This document shows positions 19,665 to 30,000 of a DNA stretch of 64,000 bases, piece after piece. Position 1 is the first letter of the stretch. Each line of letters starts with the position of its first letter. The DNA is from Amaranthus tricolor. Taxonomy: Eukaryota > Streptophyta > Magnoliopsida > Caryophyllales > Amaranthaceae. The position numbers and the translations under genes were made by a program. The notes under the pieces were generated by a model that was not told the origin of the DNA, made no database searches, and was given only the letters and a program-made list of their open reading frames with translations. Location of the stretch: the NCBI RefSeq assembly GCF_026212465.1, contig NC_080056.1:4757810-4821809 (forward strand). Direction: 5' to 3'.

Positions 19665-22600
19665 TATGATGTCCCTGTAGAAATTCTCTGGTTAAGAAAT
19701 CAGGGAGAGAGTTACTTTCGCCTCTTATATGCTCTATTTGAAAATCAAATACTGATAAAATTGCTTGCCATCTTGCAAAAATTTGTTTAGAAACAATGTT
19801 TTTGACATCCTTTTCTAGAACCTCTTTTGCAGATTTGCAGTCGATCCTTATCAAAAATTTTTTGTTGTAAAGATCATCTTGAAATTTTGAAACGCATAGT
19901 ACTATAGATAAAATTTCCTTTTTAATGGTAGAATAATTTTTTTGAGGTCCGAGCCAGAGACCTGAATGAAATCTAACTAATTGTTCTTTTGTATCTATTC
20001 TTTGTTTTAATATGCCACCATATCCTATTTCTGATGCATCTGTTTCTACTATCATGAATGCAGATGGATCTGGAATGCCTAGACATGGAAGTGATTTGAT
20101 TTTTTGTTTTAATTCAATAATAGTCTTAGTATGAATTTCTGACCAGGGAGGCGGATTTTTTTGAAGTCTTTGAAAGAGGGGCATGCAAATTTGTCTGAGC
20201 TTTGGGAAAAAATCTGATATATAATTTAGACATCCCAAAAATCTTTGTAACTGGGTTTTGTCTTTAATTTCGTTAGGGAATTTTTCTGCAAATTCTAAAG
20301 ACCTTGTAATTGGCTTGATTGTTCCTTTATAAATGTCATGTCCCAAAAATCTAATTTTTGTTTGAAATAATTTCATTTTAGTGGCAGAAACTACTAAACC
20401 ATTTTTTTCAACAGTGTTTAGAAATATATGTAAATGTTTGAAATGTTGATCAATATCATGAGAAAAAATTAAAACATCATCTATATAAACAATTATGAAT
20501 GAAGAAAATTGATTGAAAATATCATTCATTATATGTTGAAATTCAGAAGGAGCATTTTTAAGTCCAAAAGGCATTACATTCCACTCATAATGTCCAAATG
20601 GTACCGTGAATGCAGTTTTATACCTATCTTCTTTAGCAATTTGTATTTGCCAGAAACCAGATTTCATATCAAATTTTGAAAATATTTTGGCTTTATATAA
20701 GCGATTAATTAAATCTCTTTTATTTGGGATTGGATATCTTATCCATTGAAGAACTTTGTTTAAAGGTTTGTAATTAATAACTAATCTAGGAACTCCTCTT
20801 TCTTTTTCTGCTGCATTCATAACATAAAATGCTGCACAGCTCCAAGGAGATTTGGATGGAGTTATTAATTTTTTATCTAAAAGAGTTTGAATTTCTTTCT
20901 TGCAGAATTCAAGATGCTCAGAATTCATTTGGATGGGTCTAGCTTTTGTAGGAATATTTTTTTCAGAGAAATCTTTTTCATATGGCAATGTGACAATATG
21001 CCTTTTTCTATCCCAAAAGGCATTTGGAATATCAGCACAAACTTTTGATTTAAAAATATTTTCTAAATTAAAAACTTTTTGTTGCAATTTTGATTGTTGT
21101 AATTGTTCTTCAATCCTTTGAAAAGAAATTTCTTCTTTTAAAGAAGAAATTTGAAATTCTTTTTGTTTTATTAAATTTATACTTTGTATTACTGAAGAAT
21201 TTTGTAATAAATTAATATCTTTTTGTAACATGGGACTTAAAAAAGGAAATGATAATTGTTTCCCTAAAATTTTTGTATGAACACCTTTGTCATCAACCCA
21301 AAAAGGATAAATTTGTGTTAAAAAGGGAGTGCCTAATATTATTTCTTCCTTAATATCATTAATAATAATGAAAGTATTAGTAAAACTATAATTTTCATTT
21401 ATGATCTTTCCTTTTGAAATTTTATATTTAATATCCATGGGTGAACTATTTGCACTATATAACCGAGTTTTTGTTTTTTCATAAAATTTAGTTGGGACTA
21501 ATCCTTCCCTTAAGCAATTTTGATCCGCTCCACTATCAATTAAAGCAATATAGGTTTTTTGAAAATCTCCAATTTGAAAAGTAACTGGTGCATACCATTT
21601 TTGAAAATTAATTTTATTAATAACAGTGATAAAATCATCATCATCCCCATTAACTTTCTCTTTTCCCAAAGAAAGATTTTCTTTATAGATGGGGTTTTCT
21701 AAAATAGATAATTTTGTTTCAAGTTCGAAATCTTTGATTTCTAAATGCTTTAAACTATTTTTGATAGAAATGATGTCTTCTTTGATTTTATTTATTTCAA
21801 GTTGAAGATCTTTGACCGAAAGAGTTTGATTCTTAATAGGAATTAATTTAGAAGTCATTTCTTTGGAAGAGTATTTTTCTAATAATTTTGAAATATTGAA
21901 AGGTTCAATTTGAGGAATTGGAATACTTTCTTTGTTTTTAGAGGTAGAGGTTTCACCCAAAACCATAGTTTTGAGTTTCAAAAGGGTTTCTCTTTTGATC
22001 TCTTTATCTTGGATTTTGTCAACGAGATCAAAAAGAAATTCCACATTTTTCTCTTTATCTGTTAAAACATTAATGCATTTGATAGGAGAGGAAGAAATCG
22101 AAGATTCAGAATCAGAAGTTTGATCATTAATTTGTAAAATTTCGTCATCTTCCTTTTCTGAAGAAGAAGAAGAAGTAGACTCAGGGGTTTGTAATAATAT
22201 TTTGGATATTTTATCTCCTAGCTCAGAGTCGTTAATAAATAATTCTTGAATCTTTTTCTTTGTGGTACAAGCATTTGCTTTATGTCCAGGTTTTCCACAC
22301 GAATAACAAAAGATTTTGAAAGCTTTGTTTGATTTTCGGAAATTTCCGAAATTTTTCTTTCCTCGTTTCTTTCGATAATAAGAAGGATAAGAATTTTTAT
22401 TTTTATCTTTTGAAAATTTAGAAAATTGTTTTTTAATTTTCTTTTTTGTAGAGGGAGCTCTAATAGCTTCCATACCAAATGCTTCACAGAAACATCCAAT
22501 TTCTTTCCTAGATTGTTTCTTTTCAGAGGTATATTTGGCTTGGAGTTTGAGTTCTTCACATAAAGAAAGACCTTCCTTTTTAATGAAAGCGAAAAGTCCT

Positions 22601-25194
22601 CCATAAGTAGTATTATTAAGAGCTTGTTCTTTATCTGTATCATGTTCAGCTATTTTTCTAAAAATTCTTTGAGCAAATAATTTTGGTAGTCCTGATATAA
22701 ATTTTTCTTTCCAAAAACTTTGATTGCAATCTTGTCTTTGTAAAACATAACTAAAGAAGGTATCTTTATACCATCTATAGTCACTTAATGTTGGGCAACG
22801 TAAATTTTGTAAAATCGTTTCTCCAGAAGAAAGAGTTTGAGTAGGGTTACCGACAAAATGAAAGGCAATAACTATGATTAAGAAATCACAGCAGTCAGAT
22901 TTTTGAAATACATTTCCTTGATCATCCATGATGTCAGTAACGTGATTCAAAATTTCTAATCTGTCTTGTAAAGTGAGAAGATTATCCCACCAGTTTTTTA
23001 ATTGCCCAGTAAAACCTGATATAATAAAACCAAAAATTATTTGTTCATCCAAAGGTTTTGCCTTGTAAGCTACAATAGCCATTCCCATATTTTGAAGAGT
23101 ATTAAGAATTTCATAATCAGATTTTCCATCTATGTTCCATTCATGGATCATATCTGGGGAAAAGGATTTGGAGGTAAATGTAGACCTTTCTTCATATTGA
23201 AGATCAACAGGAGTAGGCCTAGGATAATAGTTTTTTGTAGGGATATTCTTCCAAGATGATCGTATTTTATTAATTTGATGAGGATCATTATCAGATTCTT
23301 GAAATTGCTTTGCAACTTTTGAAATGATTAAAGACTCAGAATTTTCTTCATCAGAAGATATCTCTGAACTTTGATATTTACTCAAAACCTTAATATGACT
23401 TGGACTATCTGCTAATTTTTGTAAAGATTTTTGAATTTTATCTAACACTGCAGAATTAGAGTTAGAAGAAGTAAAACCATTTTTTGGAAACATTTGAGTC
23501 ATAGGTATAGTTAATCCTGGTGGTTTGAAATGCGGTGCAGAAACCTTATTAGATCCTAATGATGCAATCGTATTAGGGGCTATGGATCTAGAGGTTTCTT
23601 TTTGTAAATTATCAACCTTATTTGAAAGTTGATCTACTTGTGTAGCAACGGTATGAAGGATTTGATTTGTAAAATTATTTTGATGATAAATTTTAATGAT
23701 GTCTTCTACATTTGGAGTTTTATCTGTTTGATCTACTCTTCCTTCTTTAAAAGGACTAGCCTTTATTTCACGGTCATAATAGGGAAAAGTAATATTTTGT
23801 AATGGTGGATGAACTGAACTAATTGTTTGTCCATCCTTCAAAACCCAATTTTTTTGAAGTTTGGTTTGTACAAATATGTGATTTTGAGAATATGGATTAG
23901 CAATACCTTGTTTTTCACAAAACAATAAAAACCATGTAAAAAACGGGATATTAATTTGAATAGTATTCATATCTTTATACCATACATCTCTTATTGAGTC
24001 TTTAAAGGAGCGAGAAAAAGATCTAAACCAATCTCGATGTTCAGCATTGTGAGAGGAATTAAATTCATCTCTTAGATAGTTTTTATCTATTTCAAAATCT
24101 TTAGTAATTGTATTGATAGAGTCAAAATTTTGCATATCAGACATTGTGGGAGATGCAGGTCTAGATGAAGAGATTTGAGAAGTTTGAGAAGCATTTGCTT
24201 CATATTCAGGAATAGGAGATTTATATCTGACTTTGATTGGTTCAGAAATGACTGAAGTTGTTTTTTGAGGAAAAGAAAAAGATCTTCGTGGATAGTTGGA
24301 AGAAGAAGTACAAGGAGAACTAGATAATTCTCTCATAGACCCAAACCTTATAAGAACTTTATTTTCGTCTTCCTCAATGCATTCTATTTCTTGTCTTATG
24401 TTTCTAGGAGGCATTGGATTTGAGAATTGAAATGTCTCAGGAATAGAAATTTGATCCCATCTCAAGGTTTTTGCTGTAGAAACTATTGATTTAGTATTCT
24501 CAGCATGAACCTCTATAAAAATAGTTTCTTCTTTTGAAGAAGCCTCATGTATGAATTTTGGATTAACTGTGGAATTCATTAATCTAAAATAAACACGGAA
24601 AACAATTGCAAAATTTCTAGCAAACTCTTTAAATTTATTATTTAAAATTTGAATATCTAAAATTAATGAAGATAAGATTAATGGGTCTTGAAGATCTACT
24701 GTAAAGTTTGGAAAACAATTGAAATATATTGGGCCATTACAGATATTAGTTTGAATCATAGCCAAAACAGAATCTTTATAATTATTAAGTCGATCGTCTC
24801 TGAGAGCTAGGAAAATTGGACAATCAACTCCTTTATGAACTAATGGTTTTATTCCTATTTGAACAAGGCCAAAATGAATGAATCTAAATCTGTGTTTGAG
24901 ATAAGCTTTAATGCTGGATTCTGAAAGTAAATGCATAGTTTCAGATTCTTTTTGAATGCTTCTAGTCTCTTCATGAGTTTTGATGCTAAATGCAGTCTTA
25001 AAATCAGTAATGCCTATATGATAAATTTTTGTATGAACACCTTTGTCATCAACCCAAAAAGGATAAATTTGTGTTAAAAAGGGAGTGCCTAATATTATTT
25101 CTTCCTTAATATCATTAATAATAATGAAAGTATTAGTAAAACTATAATTTTCATTTATGATCTTTCCTTTTGAAATTTTATATTTAATATCCAT
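19609..25194 (-). CDS. Chimeric viral polyprotein: protease segment fused in frame to MP
   Basis: This frame encodes 1861 residues. The first 57 or so come from inside the protease region (native residues about 1238-1294, starting at its internal Met) and replace the first 39 residues of the polyprotein. The fusion falls in the shared TACAAAAATTT (25023-25033), keeps the frame and continues through the movement protein to the RNase H end. The protease segment is therefore present twice, but the leading copy lacks the DSGA catalytic motif. The primer site and native leader are missing; the ATG follows CTATTGG directly. One substitution is Val for Ile (C at 21075). The frame is open, but expression is doubtful because the leader is so altered. 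Confidence 0.85.
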   Translation of the reverse strand: MDIKYKISKGKIINENYSFTNTFIIINDIKEEIILGTPFLTQIYPFWVDDKGVHTKIYHIGITDFKTAFSIKTHEETRSIQKESETMHLLSESSIKAYLKHRFRFIHFGLVQIGIKPLVHKGVDCPIFLALRDDRLNNYKDSVLAMIQTNICNGPIYFNCFPNFTVDLQDPLILSSLILDIQILNNKFKEFARNFAIVFRVYFRLMNSTVNPKFIHEASSKEETIFIEVHAENTKSIVSTAKTLRWDQISIPETFQFSNPMPPRNIRQEIECIEEDENKVLIRFGSMRELSSSPCTSSSNYPRRSFSFPQKTTSVISEPIKVRYKSPIPEYEANASQTSQISSSRPASPTMSDMQNFDSINTITKDFEIDKNYLRDEFNSSHNAEHRDWFRSFSRSFKDSIRDVWYKDMNTIQINIPFFTWFLLFCEKQGIANPYSQNHIFVQTKLQKNWVLKDGQTISSVHPPLQNITFPYYDREIKASPFKEGRVDQTDKTPNVEDIIKIYHQNNFTNQILHTVATQVDQLSNKVDNLQKETSRSIAPNTIASLGSNKVSAPHFKPPGLTIPMTQMFPKNGFTSSNSNSAVLDKIQKSLQKLADSPSHIKVLSKYQSSEISSDEENSESLIISKVAKQFQESDNDPHQINKIRSSWKNIPTKNYYPRPTPVDLQYEERSTFTSKSFSPDMIHEWNIDGKSDYEILNTLQNMGMAIVAYKAKPLDEQIIFGFIISGFTGQLKNWWDNLLTLQDRLEILNHVTDIMDDQGNVFQKSDCCDFLIIVIAFHFVGNPTQTLSSGETILQNLRCPTLSDYRWYKDTFFSYVLQRQDCNQSFWKEKFISGLPKLFAQRIFRKIAEHDTDKEQALNNTTYGGLFAFIKKEGLSLCEELKLQAKYTSEKKQSRKEIGCFCEAFGMEAIRAPSTKKKIKKQFSKFSKDKNKNSYPSYYRKKRGKKNFGNFRKSNKAFKIFCYSCGKPGHKANACTTKKKIQELFINDSELGDKISKILLQTPESTSSSSSEKEDDEILQINDQTSDSESSISSSPIKCINVLTDKEKNVEFLFDLVDKIQDKEIKRETLLKLKTMVLGETSTSKNKESIPIPQIEPFNISKLLEKYSSKEMTSKLIPIKNQTLSVKDLQLEINKIKEDIISIKNSLKHLEIKDFELETKLSILENPIYKENLSLGKEKVNGDDDDFITVINKINFQKWYAPVTFQIGDFQKTYIALIDSGADQNCLREGLVPTKFYEKTKTRLYSANSSPMDIKYKISKGKIINENYSFTNTFIIINDIKEEIILGTPFLTQIYPFWVDDKGVHTKILGKQLSFPFLSPMLQKDINLLQNSSVIQSINLIKQKEFQISSLKEEISFQRIEEQLQQSKLQQKVFNLENIFKSKVCADIPNAFWDRKRHIVTLPYEKDFSEKNIPTKARPIQMNSEHLEFCKKEIQTLLDKKLITPSKSPWSCAAFYVMNAAEKERGVPRLVINYKPLNKVLQWIRYPIPNKRDLINRLYKAKIFSKFDMKSGFWQIQIAKEDRYKTAFTVPFGHYEWNVMPFGLKNAPSEFQHIMNDIFNQFSSFIIVYIDDVLIFSHDIDQHFKHLHIFLNTVEKNGLVVSATKMKLFQTKIRFLGHDIYKGTIKPITRSLEFAEKFPNEIKDKTQLQRFLGCLNYISDFFPKLRQICMPLFQRLQKNPPPWSEIHTKTIIELKQKIKSLPCLGIPDPSAFMIVETDASEIGYGGILKQRIDTKEQLVRFHSGLWLGPQKNYSTIKKEILSIVLCVSKFQDDLYNKKFLIRIDCKSAKEVLEKDVKNIVSKQIFARWQAILSVFDFQIEHIRGESNSLPDFLTREFLQGHHNAKEEESARKTQRVPEFR

Positions 25195-25737
25195 CCAATA
25201 GGGAGTACAGGATCGATAGAGAAAATAATTTAATAATTTTGTGGATATAAATCTTATTATATAATTGATAATAATAAGATAAGTAAAGAAAGTTAGATTT
25301 ATTTGAGATAAGACTTAAACAAAAGAAAATTACAGGATGCTCTCATCTTAGAGCTAGACACTTTATTTATACACAAAGGAAGAGATAAGGTGCAATCTGC
25401 TCTTCCAATAAGAAATTAAAGAGAAATAGTACAAACATAATTATTAAAGTTACACTATAATACTGTAGAAGATGCTTTGAATTACTATTGAAGATGCTTT
25501 ACTGTTGAAGATGCTTTGAATCACTGTTGGAGATGCTTTACTGTTGAAGATGCTTTGAATTACTGTTGGAGATGCTTTTGATTTCGTCATTGCTTACGTT
25601 TGTGCTTCCGGATGAATTAATTTGAGTTGTTGAACATTTGAATGATACTTTTGATTTCGTCATTGCTTACGTTTGTGCTTCCGGATGAATTAATTTGAGT
25701 TGTTGAACATTTGAATTGAACTTTTGTGAACTCAATA
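25195..25737 (-). promoter_or_regulatory. Viral intergenic region upstream of the minus-strand chimeric ORF
   Basis: Inverted copy of the promoter/poly(A) block, with TATA at 25364-25371. On the minus strand it ends CTCCCTATTGG and joins the ATG of the chimeric polyprotein with no spacer. The rest of the primer site and the whole native leader are absent. The promoter could place that ATG near the 5' end of a transcript. Confidence 0.78.
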
Positions 25738-27042
25738 TTAAAAGTCGTATGGATCTTGAGCAAATGGGCCACCAAATGTTGGATCATAAGACTCATTTGA
25801 AAACTCCGATAAAATCTCATCAGAGGATTCTTCTGATAATATTTTCTTTGCATATTGTGGATCTTCAAGAATCTTTTTGAGAATAGCTTTCTGGACTTTA
25901 GATAATGATTCTGAATTTGGACTTTCTACTTTGGGATTTTTATTGTGTTGAGGAGAGTTTGAATTTGATGTTGCTTTTGAGGGTGAAGGTTTGTTGGTGG
26001 TTGATGGAGATTGGTATTCCATTTTTATACCGGTTTGAAAAAAGGAGATAACATTTTTTGTTGAACAAATTTCTAAGGTAAATTTGTCCCACCATTTAAT
26101 TTTGAATTCTCTTATTAATGAATATGGATATGGACGTGGAAGGTGTTGTTTGAGACAGTAACTCCAACATAGAATCCATGGAATTTTAAATTCTGCATGA
26201 AACATGACTGGAGTTTCATAAGCTTGATAATTTGAATTGGCAACAAAAGTTGTGAAACCCTCATTGCATTCTTTTGGATAAATTTGAGGAGTTGGTCCAA
26301 ATAAATACCACCAATGATAAAACCACATAGGATATTTCTTTGGACAATATTTGTCAAATATAAAAAACCATGAATGATCAAATGGTCTGAATAAAAATGC
26401 TCTATACCAGGCCATTTTGTAATCATAGTATGAGTAATTTTGAGGGAAAAATCTTTTTGAAAAAATTCGTTCTGCATAAGGGTCTCCCCATTCTACAGAC
26501 GAAATAATTTTCTTAAAAATACATTTTGAATAAATTATTTTTTCTGAAGAATCCTTGATATGTTGGATTTCAACAGAGTTTGAATCTACTAAAATAAATT
26601 CATAAAACCTTTGAGTTTTAAAACGATTTTCTGGTATCCATTCGCAACCTTTTGGAAAAGTTTTTTGATTGATTGAATTAATAATTTGTGGGCTTTGAGG
26701 AATTGTAAAATTAGTGAGATATACATTTTCTATTTCGGTTTTTGTAATGTATGCAGATTTGGTAAAGCTTTGTGTTGGTATTTTTGTAGTTGGTTCTTTT
26801 TGTTTTGAATTTGAAATAATATTTTGTGAAGTAGGCTCTTGAACAATTTGTGAATATGGAAGTGGGGGAAAATCATTTAGTTGAGTAAATTTGTTTGAAA
26901 TGGATAGGGTAGTTTGAAGATTTTTGGAGGATGAAAATTTATTTTGTTCTGTTTTGTTTGGTTTTGGATCTGGTTCCATTTCGTAATCATCTGAACTCTG
27001 GAACCCTTTGAGTTTTTCTTGCTGATTCTTCTTCCTTGGCAT
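25738..27042 (-). CDS. Viral ORF2 protein, minus-strand complete unit
   Basis: Intact 434-residue minus-strand copy, identical in translation to the others. It overlaps the upstream polyprotein of the same strand by 56 bp. Confidence 0.85.
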   Translation of the reverse strand: MPRKKNQQEKLKGFQSSDDYEMEPDPKPNKTEQNKFSSSKNLQTTLSISNKFTQLNDFPPLPYSQIVQEPTSQNIISNSKQKEPTTKIPTQSFTKSAYITKTEIENVYLTNFTIPQSPQIINSINQKTFPKGCEWIPENRFKTQRFYEFILVDSNSVEIQHIKDSSEKIIYSKCIFKKIISSVEWGDPYAERIFSKRFFPQNYSYYDYKMAWYRAFLFRPFDHSWFFIFDKYCPKKYPMWFYHWWYLFGPTPQIYPKECNEGFTTFVANSNYQAYETPVMFHAEFKIPWILCWSYCLKQHLPRPYPYSLIREFKIKWWDKFTLEICSTKNVISFFQTGIKMEYQSPSTTNKPSPSKATSNSNSPQHNKNPKVESPNSESLSKVQKAILKKILEDPQYAKKILSEESSDEILSEFSNESYDPTFGGPFAQDPYDF

Positions 27043-30000
27043 TATGATGTCCCTGTAGAAATTCTCTGGTTAAGAAATCAGGGAGAGAGTTACTTTCGCC
27101 TCTTATATGCTCTATTTGAAAATCAAATACTGATAAAATTGCTTGCCATCTTGCAAAAATTTGTTTAGAAACAATGTTTTTGACATCCTTTTCTAGAACC
27201 TCTTTTGCAGATTTGCAGTCGATCCTTATCAAAAATTTTTTGTTGTAAAGATCATCTTGAAATTTTGAAACGCATAGTACTATAGATAAAATTTCCTTTT
27301 TAATGGTAGAATAATTTTTTTGAGGTCCGAGCCAGAGACCTGAATGAAATCTAACTAATTGTTCTTTTGTATCTATTCTTTGTTTTAATATGCCACCATA
27401 TCCTATTTCTGATGCATCTGTTTCTACTATCATGAATGCAGATGGATCTGGAATGCCTAGACATGGAAGTGATTTGATTTTTTGTTTTAATTCAATAATA
27501 GTCTTAGTATGAATTTCTGACCAGGGAGGCGGATTTTTTTGAAGTCTTTGAAAGAGGGGCATGCAAATTTGTCTGAGCTTTGGGAAAAAATCTGATATAT
27601 AATTTAGACATCCCAAAAATCTTTGTAACTGGGTTTTGTCTTTAATTTCGTTAGGGAATTTTTCTGCAAATTCTAAAGACCTTGTAATTGGCTTGATTGT
27701 TCCTTTATAAATGTCATGTCCCAAAAATCTAATTTTTGTTTGAAATAATTTCATTTTAGTGGCAGAAACTACTAAACCATTTTTTTCAACAGTGTTTAGA
27801 AATATATGTAAATGTTTGAAATGTTGATCAATATCATGAGAAAAAATTAAAACATCATCTATATAAACAATTATGAATGAAGAAAATTGATTGAAAATAT
27901 CATTCATTATATGTTGAAATTCAGAAGGAGCATTTTTAAGTCCAAAAGGCATTACATTCCACTCATAATGTCCAAATGGTACCGTGAATGCAGTTTTATA
28001 CCTATCTTCTTTAGCAATTTGTATTTGCCAGAAACCAGATTTCATATCAAATTTTGAAAATATTTTGGCTTTATATAAGCGATTAATTAAATCTCTTTTA
28101 TTTGGGATTGGATATCTTATCCATTGAAGAACTTTGTTTAAAGGTTTGTAATTAATAACTAATCTAGGAACTCCTCTTTCTTTTTCTGCTGCATTCATAA
28201 CATAAAATGCTGCACAGCTCCAAGGAGATTTGGATGGAGTTATTAATTTTTTATCTAAAAGAGTTTGAATTTCTTTCTTGCAGAATTCAAGATGCTCAGA
28301 ATTCATTTGGATGGGTCTAGCTTTTGTAGGAATATTTTTTTCAGAGAAATCTTTTTCATATGGCAATGTGACAATATGCCTTTTTCTATCCCAAAAGGCA
28401 TTTGGAATATCAGCACAAACTTTTGATTTAAAAATATTTTCTAAATTAAAAATTTTTTGTTGCAATTTTGATTGTTGTAATTGTTCTTCAATCCTTTGAA
28501 AAGAAATTTCTTCTTTTAAAGAAGAAATTTGAAATTCTTTTTGTTTTATTAAATTTATACTTTGTATTACTGAAGAATTTTGTAATAAATTAATATCTTT
28601 TTGTAACATGGGACTTAAAAAAGGAAATGATAATTGTTTCCCTAAAATTTTTGTATGAACACCTTTGTCATCAACCCAAAAAGGATAAATTTGTGTTAAA
28701 AAGGGAGTGCCTAATATTATTTCTTCCTTAATATCATTAATAATAATGAAAGTATTAGTAAAACTATAATTTTCATTTATGATCTTTCCTTTTGAAATTT
28801 TATATTTAATATCCATGGGTGAACTATTTGCACTATATAACCGAGTTTTTGTTTTTTCATAAAATTTAGTTGGGACTAATCCTTCCCTTAAGCAATTTTG
28901 ATCCGCTCCACTATCAATTAAAGCAATATAGGTTTTTTGAAAATCTCCAATTTGAAAAGTAACTGGTGCATACCATTTTTGAAAATTAATTTTATTAATA
29001 ACAGTGATAAAATCATCATCATCCCCATTAACTTTCTCTTTTCCCAAAGAAAGATTTTCTTTATAGATGGGGTTTTCTAAAATAGATAATTTTGTTTCAA
29101 GTTCGAAATCTTTGATTTCTAAATGCTTTAAACTATTTTTGATAGAAATGATGTCTTCTTTGATTTTATTTATTTCAAGTTGAAGATCTTTGACCGAAAG
29201 AGTTTGATTCTTAATAGGAATTAATTTAGAAGTCATTTCTTTGGAAGAGTATTTTTCTAATAATTTTGAAATATTGAAAGGTTCAATTTGAGGAATTGGA
29301 ATACTTTCTTTGTTTTTAGAGGTAGAGGTTTCACCCAAAACCATAGTTTTGAGTTTCAAAAGGGTTTCTCTTTTGATCTCTTTATCTTGGATTTTGTCAA
29401 CGAGATCAAAAAGAAATTCCACATTTTTCTCTTTATCTGTTAAAACATTAATGCATTTGATAGGAGAGGAAGAAATCGAAGATTCAGAATCAGAAGTTTG
29501 ATCATTAATTTGTAAAATTTCGTCATCTTCCTTTTCTGAAGAAGAAGAAGAAGTAGACTCAGGGGTTTGTAATAATATTTTGGATATTTTATCTCCTAGC
29601 TCAGAGTCGTTAATAAATAATTCTTGAATCTTTTTCTTTGTGGTACAAGCATTTGCTTTATGTCCAGGTTTTCCACACGAATAACAAAAGATTTTGAAAG
29701 CTTTGTTTGATTTTCGGAAATTTCCGAAATTTTTCTTTCCTCGTTTCTTTCGATAATAAGAAGGATAAGAATTTTTATTTTTATCTTTTGAAAATTTAGA
29801 AAATTGTTTTTTAATTTTCTTTTTTGTAGAGGGAGCTCTAATAGCTTCCATACCAAATGCTTCACAGAAACATCCAATTTCTTTCCTAGATTGTTTCTTT
29901 TCAGAGGTATATTTGGCTTGGAGTTTGAGTTCTTCACATAAAGAAAGACCTTCCTTTTTAATGAAAGCGAAAAGTCCTCCATAAGTAGTATTATTAAGAG

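Larger units (their letters stand above)
16733..29094 (-). repeat. Left arm of a 12.36-kb inverted repeat
   Basis: This minus-strand segment mirrors 32851-45212: coordinates in the two arms add to 61945 at every landmark checked (ORF starts and stops, primer sites, chimeric junction). It contains, read on the minus strand, the 3' half of ORF1, ORF2, intergenic block, chimeric ORF1, ORF2, intergenic block, and the start of ORF1. Differences seen against the other arm are C at 21075 (Val for Ile in the polyprotein) and the partner change at 36161. Confidence 0.9.
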